DNA from: Bicyclus anynana
Taxonomy: Eukaryota; Arthropoda; Insecta; Lepidoptera; Nymphalidae
Direction of reading: 5' to 3'
DNA: 64,000 nt
Assembly (NCBI RefSeq): GCF_947172395.1
Contig: NC_069104.1
Location: 8,459,355-8,523,354, forward strand
The notes under the pieces were generated by a model. That model worked only from the letters and a program-made list of their open reading frames with translations. It did no database searches and was not told the origin of the DNA. Made by a program: the position numbers and the translations under genes. Below are positions 54,901 to 62,760 of this stretch, one piece after another. Each line of letters opens with the position of its first letter. Position 1 is the first letter of the stretch.

Positions 54901-57379
54901 AGAAGATTGTATGTATGTACATTATGTACCTTGTACCTACACATCACATTCAAACTTTCCTTAACGTTAGTCATGCACGACGAGCCAAGCGGGATCCGGC
55001 ACGGCGGAATGCGCCGCATGCCGCCCACAGGCCGCGGGGTTGGTCGCACGAGGCGCACCAACATGCACTTCAGGTGATTGGTGACCACCTGCGCATTTGT
55101 TACCACAGAGAAAAACGCAGCCGTGCTTTTCAGATCGGTCCCCCGAAACAAACCCGGACTCACAGAAGTCTCCCTTTACAGAGCTCCCATCCCCTGGCAA
55201 TGTACTGCCAAGTACCTAGGCGTAACCTTTGACAACCGCATGAGCTCCATGCACATCAATGAAGCGAGGAAAAAGGCTGCATACGTAATGCACCGCCTTT
55301 ACTGTTGAAAGCTTACGCTTTATAAAACCACGATCCGTCCGATCTTAATCTACGCTAAGCGTTTGGAGCGGCTTAAGGATCGCCCACCGTCCCAAAACGA
55401 GCTTAAGCCGCTCCAAACATTGCGAAACCGGTTTGTACGACAAATCACGGGCGCACCGTGGTTTATACGCAATAACGACCTATCTAGTACGACGTATCTA
55501 GTTAATAGCTAGTTATTCATCCCAACCAACTGGTTGAGGCCTGCAACTACACTCCCAACCTTAACGCTAACTTCAAGCAGAGGCGTCCCAAAAACGTCCC
55601 TTACGATCCAGACGATGACATGACGACCGACAATGCTTCCCGGGCAACACAATCATAAACTACACAGCGTCTTCGCCGGCGAAGACGAAGTCCCCGATAT
55701 CTGACGTCACCCGGACGTGGGTTTTCTAACTCACGATATTGGGGGCGTTCGGACTGATTCACACAGGTCACGGTTACACCCTTCCGAATGGCCCTCTAAG
55801 CCGTCCGAGTCTCACAGGAGACGCCCTTAGAGAGTCGTTCCGCCCTCTATCTTTATTTCAGCCTTCGGGTTTCATCAGTCGATGCTTCTGCGCTCGCCCA
55901 AACCCCCCAGTGACGCCGTAGTGGACCCACCTGGAGCCATCGGCACTTACTCAACACGAAAAAAAATTGTTACCGTTGTACGTGCACGGGCCGAGCGGCA
56001 TCCGTGGAATGACTATTTTTTTTTTAATTTTACACTTCAAAAAGGATTGTTTCTAGGTTCTTTAAGAACGCCATCTACTGGTAGTATAAAGTAACAAGAA
56101 CTATGCCGGTAGATGGCAGCACGCATCTGAAACTATAACGTCGATGTTGCGGTGTTGCAGCACGAGCGGCGGCATCGCGTCGCTGTCGCCGTCGTCGCGC
56201 GACGCGGTGGTGGACCCCATCGCGGAGCTGCTGTCGCAGCTGTCGGGCGTGCGGCGCGGCGCGCAGCCCGGCACGCCCAGCCAGCTGCAGCAGCTGCAGA
56301 TGCAGCTGCAGCTGGAGCGCCAGCAGGCCACGGCCGCGCGCCAGCAGCTGGAGCGCCTCCCGCGCCGGCCCGCCGCCGCCGCCGCCAGCGCGCCGCCGCC
56401 CGCGCTGCAGCCCGCCGCGCAGCCGCCGCCGCAGCCCGACGCGCCCGACGACCACTTCCTGCTCGCCAGCTTCCTCGGTACGTGCCTCGCTGCCTCGCTC
56501 GCTCACCGTTCATACGGCTCCATGCTGCTCATATGTCGTATACTCACATGAATTGTATTAATCGAGACTGACTGACCAACTTCTCAACGTAACGTGAAAA
56601 TTTAATTTCACCATAATACCATACAATTTCACATAAAATAATTACCAAGTATAAAATCAAGGCTTAAGTAATTTTTCAGCACATGGTATAACTAAGCTGC
56701 ATTGATTTATGTATTTCGTACAAAAATCAATATAACTTAAAAACCGTAAAATTTCGGATAACATACATACGTAACACCCTGTATATGTTTTTTTAATGGA
56801 CATCATCTTTTTATCCAATTACCTATTATTATTTCCAATACATCAACTGTTGTGATAATTCATACCTCGAAAAAATTTCTTTTGTGCGAACTTTCAACGC
56901 CACAAAGGCGGAATATCAACATGAAATGAATCATCAAATGAATGAAATATATGCCATTAACTACGAATGTACGCTTCGTCGAAACCCTGAAGTGAACCGA
57001 GATGTGTAGCGAGGTGCTTTATGCTCGAACTTCGGATCGTTTCGAGTCCTTTTCCTCTGGACTGACAATAAATCGGAAGTTGCGTGAGGCGAAGTTATCT
57101 ATCGTATCAGTACTGTAGTGGGGTGTAACTGCCGCAGGTGCCACGAACGGCACGGACAGCGCGGAGACGGAGAGCCGCGCGGCGCTGCTGCGCGGGCTCA
57201 TGCTGGCGTCGCTGGGGCGCGCGCCGCCCGCGCCGCCACCCGCGCGCGCGCCCGCGCCCGCCCCCGCGCCCGCGCCCGCGCCGCCGCCCGCGCAGCCGCG
57301 CGCCAAGCCGCAGCCGCGCACCAAGGCGCCCGCGCCGCCCGACCCGCCCGCCGTGCCCGCGCGCCCGCGCCCCGTCTGA
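39956..57379 (+). CDS. KCMF1: KCMF1 orthologue, ZZ-type zinc-finger E3 ubiquitin ligase
   Basis: KCMF1 is an E3 ligase that binds RAD6 and UBR4 and targets proteins for degradation. Seven exons join in frame to 364 aa: 39956-39971, 40146-40313, 41870-42006, 53703-53822, 54979-55073, 56161-56477 and 57138-57379 (stop TGA). The start MNRHEG and exon 2 form the ZZ zinc finger (VSCDSCLKNNFRGRRYKCL, YDLCAACYESGA). Exons 3 and 4 hold paired zinc fingers of the Di19 type (YTCPFCNRMGFTDAALMEH; VCPVCASLPGGEP, DDFAGHLTLEH). Exon 6 has DPIAELLSQLSGVRR and a Gln-rich coiled coil (QLQQLQMQLQLERQQ). Exon 7 is a Pro/Ala-rich tail that replaces the acidic C-terminus of the vertebrate protein. The last two exons are extremely GC-rich. 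The exon 4/5 join uses an AT-AC intron; all others are GT-AG. Confidence 0.93.
40314..41869 (+). other. KCMF1 intron 2
   Basis: AT-rich intron. It contains one SINE C copy (41038-41221); no other element is recognised. Confidence 0.6.
41038..41221 (+). mobile_element. SINE family C copy
   Basis: GCCTCAATAGCTCAACGGTA head with a decayed B box (GTATCAATCC), then the family body to ATATTCTTTT. Confidence 0.7.
42167..42299 (-). mobile_element. non-autonomous Helitron, 133 bp
   Basis: Minus strand: starts TCACACTAATATTATGAAGG after A, ends CAGTCCGCTAG at 42167 followed by T. A different family from the GGGCGTCCGCTAG group. Confidence 0.65.
42448..42606 (+). mobile_element. SINE family D, 5' part (split by an RTE LINE)
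   Basis: Head GACGGCCGCGTGGCGCAGTG with B box GGGTTCGATTCCC at 42501-42513. The body is interrupted at 42606; it resumes after the RTE at 45534. The last 14 bases (42593-42606, ATGTAGTATATAAT) are duplicated at 45534-45547. Confidence 0.75.
42607..45533 (-). mobile_element. RTE-type LINE, slightly 5' truncated, nested in a SINE
   Basis: A 2.9-kb insertion on the minus strand between perfect 14-bp duplications (42593-42606 and 45534-45547). The 3' end has a (TTA)n tail, seen on the plus strand as (AAT)n at 42604-42620. The 5' end cuts into the start of the coding region, the normal result of incomplete reverse transcription. Confidence 0.88.
42682..45531 (-). CDS. RTE-type LINE ORF: endonuclease and reverse transcriptase
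   Basis: The frame is open from the 5' truncation at 45531 (CETLQIATLNTRTLR) to the stop at 42682, about 949 codons with no lesion; the first Met is at 45414. The endonuclease shows IATLNTRTL, YAPTEQSDV, MGDFNAQVG and the end motif NTNHRMV. The reverse transcriptase has HIILLHKKGDKNDLENYRPI, AFIDYAKAFDSI, GVRQGDPLSPKLF and the catalytic FADDLVLF. The C-terminus has QQKWRWTGHMLRDTTGKW and a WEDDLKLTAG segment, typical of the RTE superfamily. Only the extreme N-terminus is missing, so it is probably immobile but young. It lies antisense in KCMF1 intron 3. Confidence 0.9.
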   Translation of the reverse strand, partial: CETLQIATLNTRTLRTQESLLELEEALEEINYNILGISEMRRAGETIEEHEKYILYQKGEPGGQKGVGFLIKQSLKKHIRELIGISDRLAILNIEIPGYKKQWSIMQAYAPTEQSDVAVLESFYDEMSRAIRTNADKHILLMGDFNAQVGARQNNEEYVLGKFGHGKRSRNGQKLVEFLMEHNLTVLNSTFKKNTRNKWTWIPPDGSYKNEIDYIISNHPKAFTDTKVINKLNFNTNHRMVRCSLRTEQIKTPRHHMKNHRYEQKVLPTLVDENHFEEIKKQITNEVLDPLKKYELLENRLKTINIYRNQQNNKYQLSDYTLHLLKDRKDLISSKQRKESIKKITDLSKKIRENIRKDRKRIRLKTLERHITRTGGVKKALKELRESGKEWIPRLKRKTTTTSKRKDIKDLATLFYSQLYATQTQSHNAKTKQSGTLLEPTRVNPEEPIPEILQCEVEKSIKSQKAERSPGPDRIANELLKGTMEELVPILTKLFNEIIIKCKIPEQWTKSHIILLHKKGDKNDLENYRPISLMSNVYKVFAKIILDRITKTLDEQQPVEQAGFRKGFSTIDHIHTVKQILEKYTEHNKKIYIAFIDYAKAFDSISHESLLDSLDQQGVPAAYIDIINMIYNNNKAKIQLESLGNEFKIERGVRQGDPLSPKLFSAVLESVFRNLEWEDFGINVNGKKLNHLRFADDLVLFEEDPIKLGCMVSNLHEESIKIGLKMNTKKTKLMTNSTEVNIGIDNNPLLYVQEYTYLGQVVTFRDQMTKEISTRIAVGWKRYWSLKEIMKSKELSMVIKRKAFNTCILPCLTYGCETWALTMAQRAKLARCQRSMERSMTGHKKKDRVRNTDLRTKTGVTDVLTRVDQQKWRWTGHMLRDTTGKWSRLVTEWYPRDGRRNRGKQFIRWEDDLKLTAGPKWRRVALEREQWKSLEEAYAERHTMLRDIL
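45534..45665 (+). mobile_element. SINE family D, 3' part
   Basis: Continuation of the SINE started at 42448, beginning with the 14-bp duplication and ending in a (TTTA)n run near 45650-45668. Confidence 0.65.
45941..46087 (-). mobile_element. SINE family A fragment, minus strand
   Basis: 3' body of family A (TTTACAAGTTAGCCCTTGAC ... CATCGTACCGGAACGAT), without the tRNA head. Confidence 0.75.
46081..46140. repeat. perfect 27-bp-arm hairpin at a SINE/LINE junction
   Basis: Arms 46081-46107 and 46114-46140 are exact complements, with loop ATTTAG. The inner part ACCGCCAAGCG...CGCTTGGCGGT contains SINE family A sequence; the right arm runs into an RTE fragment. Confidence 0.9.
46141..46435 (+). 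mobile_element. RTE-like LINE 3' fragment, plus strand
   Basis: Same family as 14640-16030, diverged: GCTGAAGTGGCAAAGGAC, ACATCAAGCGAGTCGCAGGT and the terminal CCTGTAGTGGACGTCCATTG are recognisable. Frames are broken. Confidence 0.7.
46475..46720 (-). mobile_element. non-autonomous Helitron, 5' end cut
   Basis: The 3' end is CTAG at 46475-46478 with the GTCGCAGGCATCCGCTAG hairpin region on the minus strand. The interior has (CCTAC)n near 46540-46582. Its 5' end appears cut by the neighbouring element. Confidence 0.65.
46724..46918 (-). mobile_element. non-autonomous Helitron
   Basis: CTAG at 46724-46727 and interior GCCGCGCGGTTTCACCCGCG. The far end matches ACTAATATTATAAAGCTGAA of the 21918 family, but the TC is not clean. 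Confidence 0.65.
47010..47217 (-). mobile_element. non-autonomous Helitron, 208 bp
   Basis: Minus strand: A then TCTATACTAATATTATAAAG at 47217, and CTAG at 47010-47013 followed by T. Nearly the same sequence as 46724-46918, with a longer (CAAA)n. Confidence 0.8.
47279..47363. repeat. short hairpin element with about 35-bp arms
   Basis: AATATACTCAGAGGTACAAT and CCGCCCACTTTA on the left, the complement TAAAGTGGGCGG and ATTGTGCCTCTGAGTATATT on the right, with a loop of about 15 bases and a single mismatch in the arms. Confidence 0.85.
47364..48266. other. KCMF1 intron 3 stretch, unrecognised
   Basis: AT-rich. No exon or known element is recognised. Confidence 0.45.
48267..48560. mobile_element. 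294-bp inverted-repeat element inside a larger foldback
   Basis: Ends of about 54 bp face each other: TAATAGAGAGTTTTAACTAC at 48267 and its complement ending at 48560, both continuing through ACTTACCTATTATTTTTTCA. Its inner part 48301-48462 matches the right arm of the 4.8-kb element in reverse. Confidence 0.75.
48301..53091. mobile_element. 4.8-kb foldback element with 162-bp inverted arms
   Basis: The arms 48301-48462 and 52928-53091 are near-exact reverse complements. They share CAATGTCCGGAATCCATCTT, GCACCCGTCTTTCCTTGCCG and AGTGACCGTAGCGAGCCGAG. A further short start TTTCGTATCAATGTCC lies at 48560-48575, so the left side is compound. The 4.4-kb interior has no convincing transposase or other known protein. 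It contains a diverged direct duplication of about 130 bp (50958-51090 versus 51206-51335). I infer a non-autonomous DNA transposon; the superfamily is unknown. Confidence 0.65.
53245..53642 (+). mobile_element. non-autonomous Helitron, 398 bp
   Basis: Starts TCTATACTTATAATAAATCT after A, ends GCGGGCGTCCGCTAA before T. It carries a reverse (GTCT)n and is the plus-strand relative of 18851-19302. It ends 60 bp before KCMF1 exon 4. Confidence 0.8.
53889..54133 (+). mobile_element. SINE family A fragment
   Basis: Body and A tail of family A (TTAGCGTTCCGGTACGATGT ... AAGGGCTAACTTTTAAAGAA), lacking the tRNA head. It is followed at 54137-54185 by a trace of family B. Confidence 0.75.
54186..54956 (+). 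other. rest of the AT-AC intron
   Basis: AT-rich. No exon or known element is recognised. Confidence 0.4.
55076..55690 (+). mobile_element. Jockey-like LINE fragment
   Basis: The frame 55078-55305 reads AKYLGVTFDNRMS and HINEARKKAAYVMHRLYC, the thumb region of Jockey-clade reverse transcriptases. It continues after a stop as TTIRPILIYAKRLERL and LQTLRNRFVRQITGAPWFI. It is broken and 5' truncated. It begins within a few bases of the KCMF1 exon 5 donor. Confidence 0.7.
55691..56060 (+). other. probable LINE 3' region and intron
   Basis: GC-richer than the surrounding introns, with GACGCCGTAGTGGACCCACC. It may be the 3' UTR of the Jockey fragment. Not resolved. Confidence 0.35.
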
Positions 57380-57568
57380 CCGCCGGCCGGCGCCGCGCTG
57401 CGCTGCCGTGTACACATAGTGAGCGGCGAGTGAGCGCGCCGTCGCCCGCTCGCCGCCCGGTCTCCGGCCTCCGGTCTCACTGACTTGGTTTTTTTGCTAA
57501 CACTTTATTAGTGGACGCTTATGTTTGTTTTGTTGGCTTTCGAAATATCAGTGTGATTTTCCTTTATA

Positions 57569-57574
57569 ATAAAT
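57569..57574 (+). terminator. probable KCMF1 polyadenylation signal
   Basis: AATAAA 190 bp after the KCMF1 stop. A second AATAAA follows at 57617-57622 and others lie further on (near 58110), so alternative ends are possible. Confidence 0.5.
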
Positions 57575-57622
57575 AGAGAATACTTAAATAGTTATGGAAT
57601 GTTTTAATCGATTTTTAATAAA

Positions 57623-58271
57623 ATATATAAGGTGATGACAGGTCGCGCGCGACGTTCAGCCGCGACGCTCGAGTGCGAGAGGAGTCGCCCCGACCGTTAC
57701 CGCCGCCGGCACCGCCAGCAGTATTGACATATTATTGTTTTTGAGATTAAGTTATACGTCACATGTTACGCTAGTTGAATATATTTAATACGTGTATTTT
57801 TGTAAGAGCCGACATCTCGACTTTGCTACTTGGACTCCTCTCCGAAGTTGTAATAATGTTTAGTAAATTTTATTAAAAGAAGCTGATTCTACACTCGAAT
57901 TGTCACTTGCTATCCAAAAATGCTTATTAGTTTGGTCATATACTCCAACATTACAAAAAGTTTGTATGTACCCTAATTAAATTCTATAATATTAACATAA
58001 TGATTTGTATTTTATTTATGTTCCCTCACCTCTGTGGTCACTGTTTCAATAATTATACTATTGCCTCGAAATCTAGTATGGGTAATTTCTTAAGTTCGAC
58101 TTTGTAATTATAAATAAAATTTAAGTAAAAAACGAAACGTGTTTTTAGTTTTACTGACAACTAAATATCCTGAGAAACGGATCTAGATCCTGAGAAAAGA
58201 TTATGGGACCCAGACAAGCTTCGTTTTATCAGTAACGTAAGCAAATAAAGTGCACACGATAAGATTCATCA
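57623..58271 (+). other. region downstream of KCMF1
   Basis: A GC-rich patch at 57640-57720 (GGTCGCGCGCGACGTTCAGC) is followed by AT-rich DNA. It may belong to a longer 3' UTR. No gene is seen. Confidence 0.4.
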
Positions 58272-58532
58272 TTAACAACCCATATTCGGCTCATTGTTGA
58301 GCTCTAGTCTCCACCACCACGCTGGCCACAATGCGGATTGGCAGACTTCACACACGCAGAGAATTAAAAAAATCTCTGGTATGCAGGTTTCTTCACGATG
58401 TTTTTCCTTCACCATTTAGGACACGAGATAATTAATTTCTTAGATGCACACAACTGAAAAGTTGGAGGTGTATACCCCGGACCGGATTCGAACCCACACC
58501 CTTCGGAATCGGAGGCAGAGGTTATATGCCCA
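58272..58532 (-). mobile_element. SINE family B copy, minus strand
   Basis: Head with B box GGATTCGAACCC (plus strand) near 58482-58493, and the body in reverse order to 14156-14470. Confidence 0.75.
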
Positions 58533-58559
58533 TATATAAAAAGTACTCTGTGGGTTATA

Positions 58560-58675
58560 TCGACAATATTGCGCGTGGCCAAAATCGGACCTAAATGGTC
58601 TAAGGACCTAATCAAAAGTACTGCCATCTTGTCTATCTTTATGTATCTCTTGGCGGGTAAAATAGATTACTAAAG
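58560..58675. repeat. dispersed repeat shared with 39355-39480
   Basis: See the blocks TTGCGCGTGGCCAAAATCG and TGGCGGGTAAAATAGAT. Non-coding. Confidence 0.55.
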
Positions 58676-59586
58676 CTGGCAACATAATTGCGCATACTTA
58701 TCTTGCGCTTATTTATATTATTTAGGTACTTGTACCGAATCGTAAATCTATGATTTTATCTATACTTGAAATTTTCTTAGATGTCAATTTTAAACAACAA
58801 TAATGGCTGACTATGAACCAAAGACAATCAGTAGGGTTGAGAAGTTAACCGCGGGCATCGTAACGATATCAAGTAGGTATCGTTATATCTGAAATAACTA
58901 AACTAAAATATCCGTTACTATACGTCATCTTAAAAAACGAATACGTTCCAAATTCGTTTCGTTTTCCAACTTTTCAGTTGTGTGCATTTTAGGAAATTAA
59001 ATATAATTTTAAGAATATATACTCCAAGGAGGAGAAGTGAATCATGAAATACATGAAAATGTTAGATATAGTAATAATAATATAGCCTTTATTTCCAAGT
59101 ACATAAATTACAAAAATTTTACAGTTTACATTTTTAAAAATTACAAAAGATACAAAAGTTACAAAAGTTAAAAAACATTAACATTTCATTTCATTTTGTT
59201 GGATATAGTAGCGACATTATTTCCGCATACGAATATTTTTGAAATAAAGTCAGTGGCAATTTATAATGGAAATTTTTAATTTTTAAATTGTTGAAGAAAA
59301 CAATTGAGAAAAACAAAAAAGCGACAAAAATATTTTTCTATTGAATTAAAGATTATTATTTCTTTCTTTTTTTACCTTGGTTATACACCACTAGTCCAAA
59401 TGACTATGTAGAACATAATTGGAATTAATGTACACTTACTGTCTGTCTCTAATTATAATTCGTAACATTTTTCTAGCTCTAGAACCTACTAAATTTATTA
59501 CCGCATAATGTCATATATTCAAAAATCTTTGTACTAAAGTTTCGGCCCCTTGTACATCACTATCTCTCAAACTTCTTTATATAATA
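58676..59586. other. intergenic stretch with a small LINE tail
   Basis: 59080-59110 (AATAATAATATAGCCTTTATTT) resembles a minus-strand LINE 3' end. The rest is AT-rich and unrecognised. Confidence 0.35.
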
Positions 59587-59932
59587 GGACTGTTTTGCAT
59601 TCCAACAAAACAGGTATTATGTGTTGAATAAAACACACAGCGTTAGATGAAGAAAGCTGATGTAAATTTGCCTTAATTTAGGTTGTCTATGGTTAAAAAC
59701 TTACCGAATTGTCTGCAATTGTATACCTTTCTCTTTCTTTCACCAGCAGGCATCCTCTTCTAACATATAAGGATGCTTGAAACCTTTGGTGTCAATGTCA
59801 TAGTCTTTAAATCTCCAGCAAGAGGATTGCTGCAACGCTGTGTGTTTTATTCAACACATAATACCTGTTTTGTTGGAATGCAAAACAGTCCTATTATGTG
59901 TTTTCTAAAACACACAGCGTTAGATGAAGACC
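59587..59932. repeat. foldback repeat with perfect arms of about 58 bp
   Basis: GGACTGTTTTGCATTCCAAC...ACACACAGCGTT (from 59587) and its exact complement (59834-59891). The arm end AAAACACACAGCGTTAGATG is repeated once more in direct orientation at 59909-59932. It lies near a DIRS-like remnant, on its 3' side. Confidence 0.75.
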
Positions 59933-60199
59933 TGTTTGTTATCTGCTGGTGATAAATATCAAATGCTATGATGAAAAATAAAAAATTAAATAATTAGTTT
60001 CTTATTATTATATATTATAACCCAAAACTAAATTCAAACAAAAACAAAATATCAAAACATAATTAACTATATGTATGTATAAATCATTCTAACTATTATA
60101 AGAAAAAAACATGAGTAATAAATTAACTTTAGAATCGTTAAGTTTGCTTACAGTCTTACAGTAAAATTTCTAGAAAGTTGTAATACTCCTCCAGTTTCC

Positions 60200-62760
60200 C
60201 CTATTCTAGAGGCTATTGCCAAGCAAATACTACCTGGTGGAGCATCAATATTAGCTTATTTAAAAAATGCTTCTTAACCATCATTGTTATGGAAACAGGT
60301 ATCAATTTCTCTGTTAGAGAGATAAATAGACTTGTGACAGTTGTATCAGTGTCCCATCTATGTCCAGAATTCAGATCTTCTAGTAATGTGATGGACAGGG
60401 CAGACCCGTCGGTCTGGATGTCTCCGCAACATCTAGTCTATCTAAATTAGTCCTTGAACCAAACCTTGGCCGGAGAATAATCCCTTCCTCAGAAAGACTG
60501 AGTTTCTCCAGACTGTTGTCCATTGAAGTGATCATGGATTCTATGACTTGAGGCTAGCAAGAGTATTGACATTGTCCACCAAGCTATTTCAGATGGAGAG
60601 TCAGAGTTATTTGAAACCTTTAAACACTCAAATAGTGTTTTATCACTGGCCGAGTAAGTGAAATGGTTTTTAGAACTTGATGAATAAGAAAAAATAAAAA
60701 AGAAAATAATAATGATATTAAAAATGTTTAGAGATACCTGCCTCTGAAACTGTACAGTAAGTTGAAATAGCTGATGATATAAGAATGGTTCTATAAGCTA
60801 AAAGCTCTTCTAAAAACAAATTTTGCTAGAAATCTAGCCACTTGCTGGCCTTCAGGTGCTATTGGGTTAATCTTATTGGTCTCACACCAAGTTAACCATC
60901 TCTTAATTGCAGCATTATATTTTGTTAGTAGATGTCTGCCAATAACTTTTTAACAAGTTTTGTTCTTACAGGAACCAGTGAGCACCTTGGTTGGGGCCCA
61001 TCCCGCAACTTTCAAGGCCAGAACACTGAAATTGTCCACTTTTGCTGGGCAATTGCCTGTGGTCCAATCAATTAAAACCTTCCGCAGGTTCTTTACTGGA
61101 AGAGGCTCTGATAGAGTCCTCGTTCGCAGCTCTGCCAACCAGAAACACTTAGTCCACTCTGGTGCTTTTAGAATGTATGTTCCCTTTGAATTAATCAAGG
61201 GAACTATAACTCTTGGTATTAAGCTGGGTGGGGGAATGCCCAGCCCAGCTGATAGTCCCATAGTCAGCTGTAAATGTCAAAGAAAATTGCAGAACAATCT
61301 TTGCAATCTAAGGTAACTAGTGGCGTGCACAAGGTCTTTAACTAGGGTAGGCAATGTACTTACAAAAAGTACCATCCTCATTATCACAGACCTCTGGGTA
61401 GGCATAGCATTATTGCATCTATTAAGTGCACACCACTAAAGGTGACTTATCCTAGATACGACAGCTGTTGAATGCTCTTGACGTGAGCAAGTTTATGTCT
61501 GGGACACCCCATACTTGAAATATTACCTCCGAGGCTTGGGGCAGAAGATGCCACTCCGGTACTTTGCGATACCTTTGCGATACATTGCGATAGGCTATCT
61601 GCAATTCTGTTACTCTCCGAGAGATTGGTTGCCGTGAGTGTTGGCTGCAACTGCTTTGCAAGTTTTAGGACTGTGGTTGTGAGTCCTAGCAATGCAGGAG
61701 AATGTGTGCCACCCTCTTTCCCGAGGAATCCCCCAAGGGTCTGATTGTCGGATTGTTGAATTAATATGTGTGCCTCTTGTAGAGTCAACCCCTGACTGTT
61801 TAAGGCTGTGAACACAACATACATCTCCCTTCTGTTTGACTGCCGTGGACCCCACTTTTCTGATAGGTAAGTTCCATTCATGTGGGCTCGAGAGCTTGCT
61901 GCATCTGTCATTATAGAAGTAAAAATGAGTCACACTGTGTGTGACTATTGATGTTGAACTGTTTACAACAGTTTCTAACCATAAATTTAGATCCTGTTGG
62001 ACAAGTAGTGGTAGACCTTTTCTTGCTCTTGGCCCATCTTGCTTGACCACTCTTAGAAACAGCTGGGTCCTGCAACACCGCAGAGGACCCTCTAAGCTGT
62101 GTAATTTGCAAAGTTTAACAAATCTAATAAAGTTAGAGCTTCTCGAAGACAACTGTCTCTATCTCTGACCCTCTCGGTTATGATGTGTTTATTTTTTATT
62201 GTCTTCTTTGAGTTTTGTTAAAATAGGTATGGTATGGATATACTAGATCAAGATATTCTACTTCTTGAGAAGATTCCAGAGCAGACTTGTAATAATTTAT
62301 CTGCCAACCTAAGATTCTCACTATTCTCAGTGTTTCCGCAACCTGAGAAAACTAATATTGTATGATCCTGATTGACTAGGAAAAAATCATCTAAATATAC
62401 AATTATCTGGAAACCCTCTGCATATAGGATCTCTGCAATCCAATTAATAACTATAGAGAACCTTCTTTGAGATTGATGTCAGGAAAAATGGTAGAACTGT
62501 CAATTGTAGAACTTCATTGTTCTAAAACTATCATTATTTTGCCCTATCATTGGTAAATGCTAAAATAAGCTAATGATAATAAGCCTCATGAATCTTGTCT
62601 TTCATTAAACAATCATCTGTCTATAAAAAATTCCCATCATCTGTCTGTGAAATTAATAGGAAATGTTTCACTGAGACATATGAACTCAGACCTGTGAGGT
62701 CAAGAATTGGGAGTAATCCTCTTTCTGTTTTTTACCAAGACTATGCAACGTAGGCATCCT
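60200..62760 (-). pseudogene. decayed DIRS-like retroelement (RT, RNase H, possible tyrosine recombinase)
   Basis: Read leftward on the minus strand, pieces appear in DIRS order. A reverse transcriptase piece SIVINWIAEILYAEG with active site YLDD is at 62397-62386. A connection frame (62152-61930) reads CKLHSLEGPL and LVQQDLNLWLETV. An RNase H-like frame (61911-61447) has MTDAASSRAH, QSDNQTLGGFL and ESNRIADSLSQ. Next is GLGIPPPSLIPRVIVPLINS and WTKCFWLAELRTR (61261-60950). Weak similarity to a tyrosine recombinase follows (HRIHDIT..., LRPRFGSRTN near 60560-60440). Stops and frameshifts separate the parts. DIRS elements integrate with a tyrosine recombinase instead of an integrase or endonuclease. 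The recombinase part is the least sure. Confidence 0.55.
61318..61440. mobile_element. MITE with AGTGGCGTGCAC ends, second copy
   Basis: AGTGGCGTGCACAAGGTCTT at the left and AGTGCACACCACTA at the right, related to 16797-16953. It interrupts the DIRS-like remnant. Confidence 0.65.

Larger units (their letters stand above)
53823..54978 (+). other. U12-type AT-AC intron of KCMF1
   Basis: There is no GT donor after the zinc-finger exon. Instead 53823-53832 reads ATATCCTTTT, the minor-spliceosome donor. At 54957-54965 lies TTCCTTAAC, an exact match to the U12 branch-site consensus, and the intron ends in AC at 54977-54978, about 13 bases after the branch A. Splicing here gives RDLISFL-DEPSGIRHGG in frame, matching the conserved DLDESSGVRH region of the vertebrate protein apart from four extra residues. 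A SINE lies inside. Confidence 0.88.

Noticed and set aside
56075..57483. Several Ala/Arg-rich frames on the minus strand and other plus frames
   Set aside because: They are shadows of the GC-rich KCMF1 exons 6 and 7, whose true frame continues the conserved protein.
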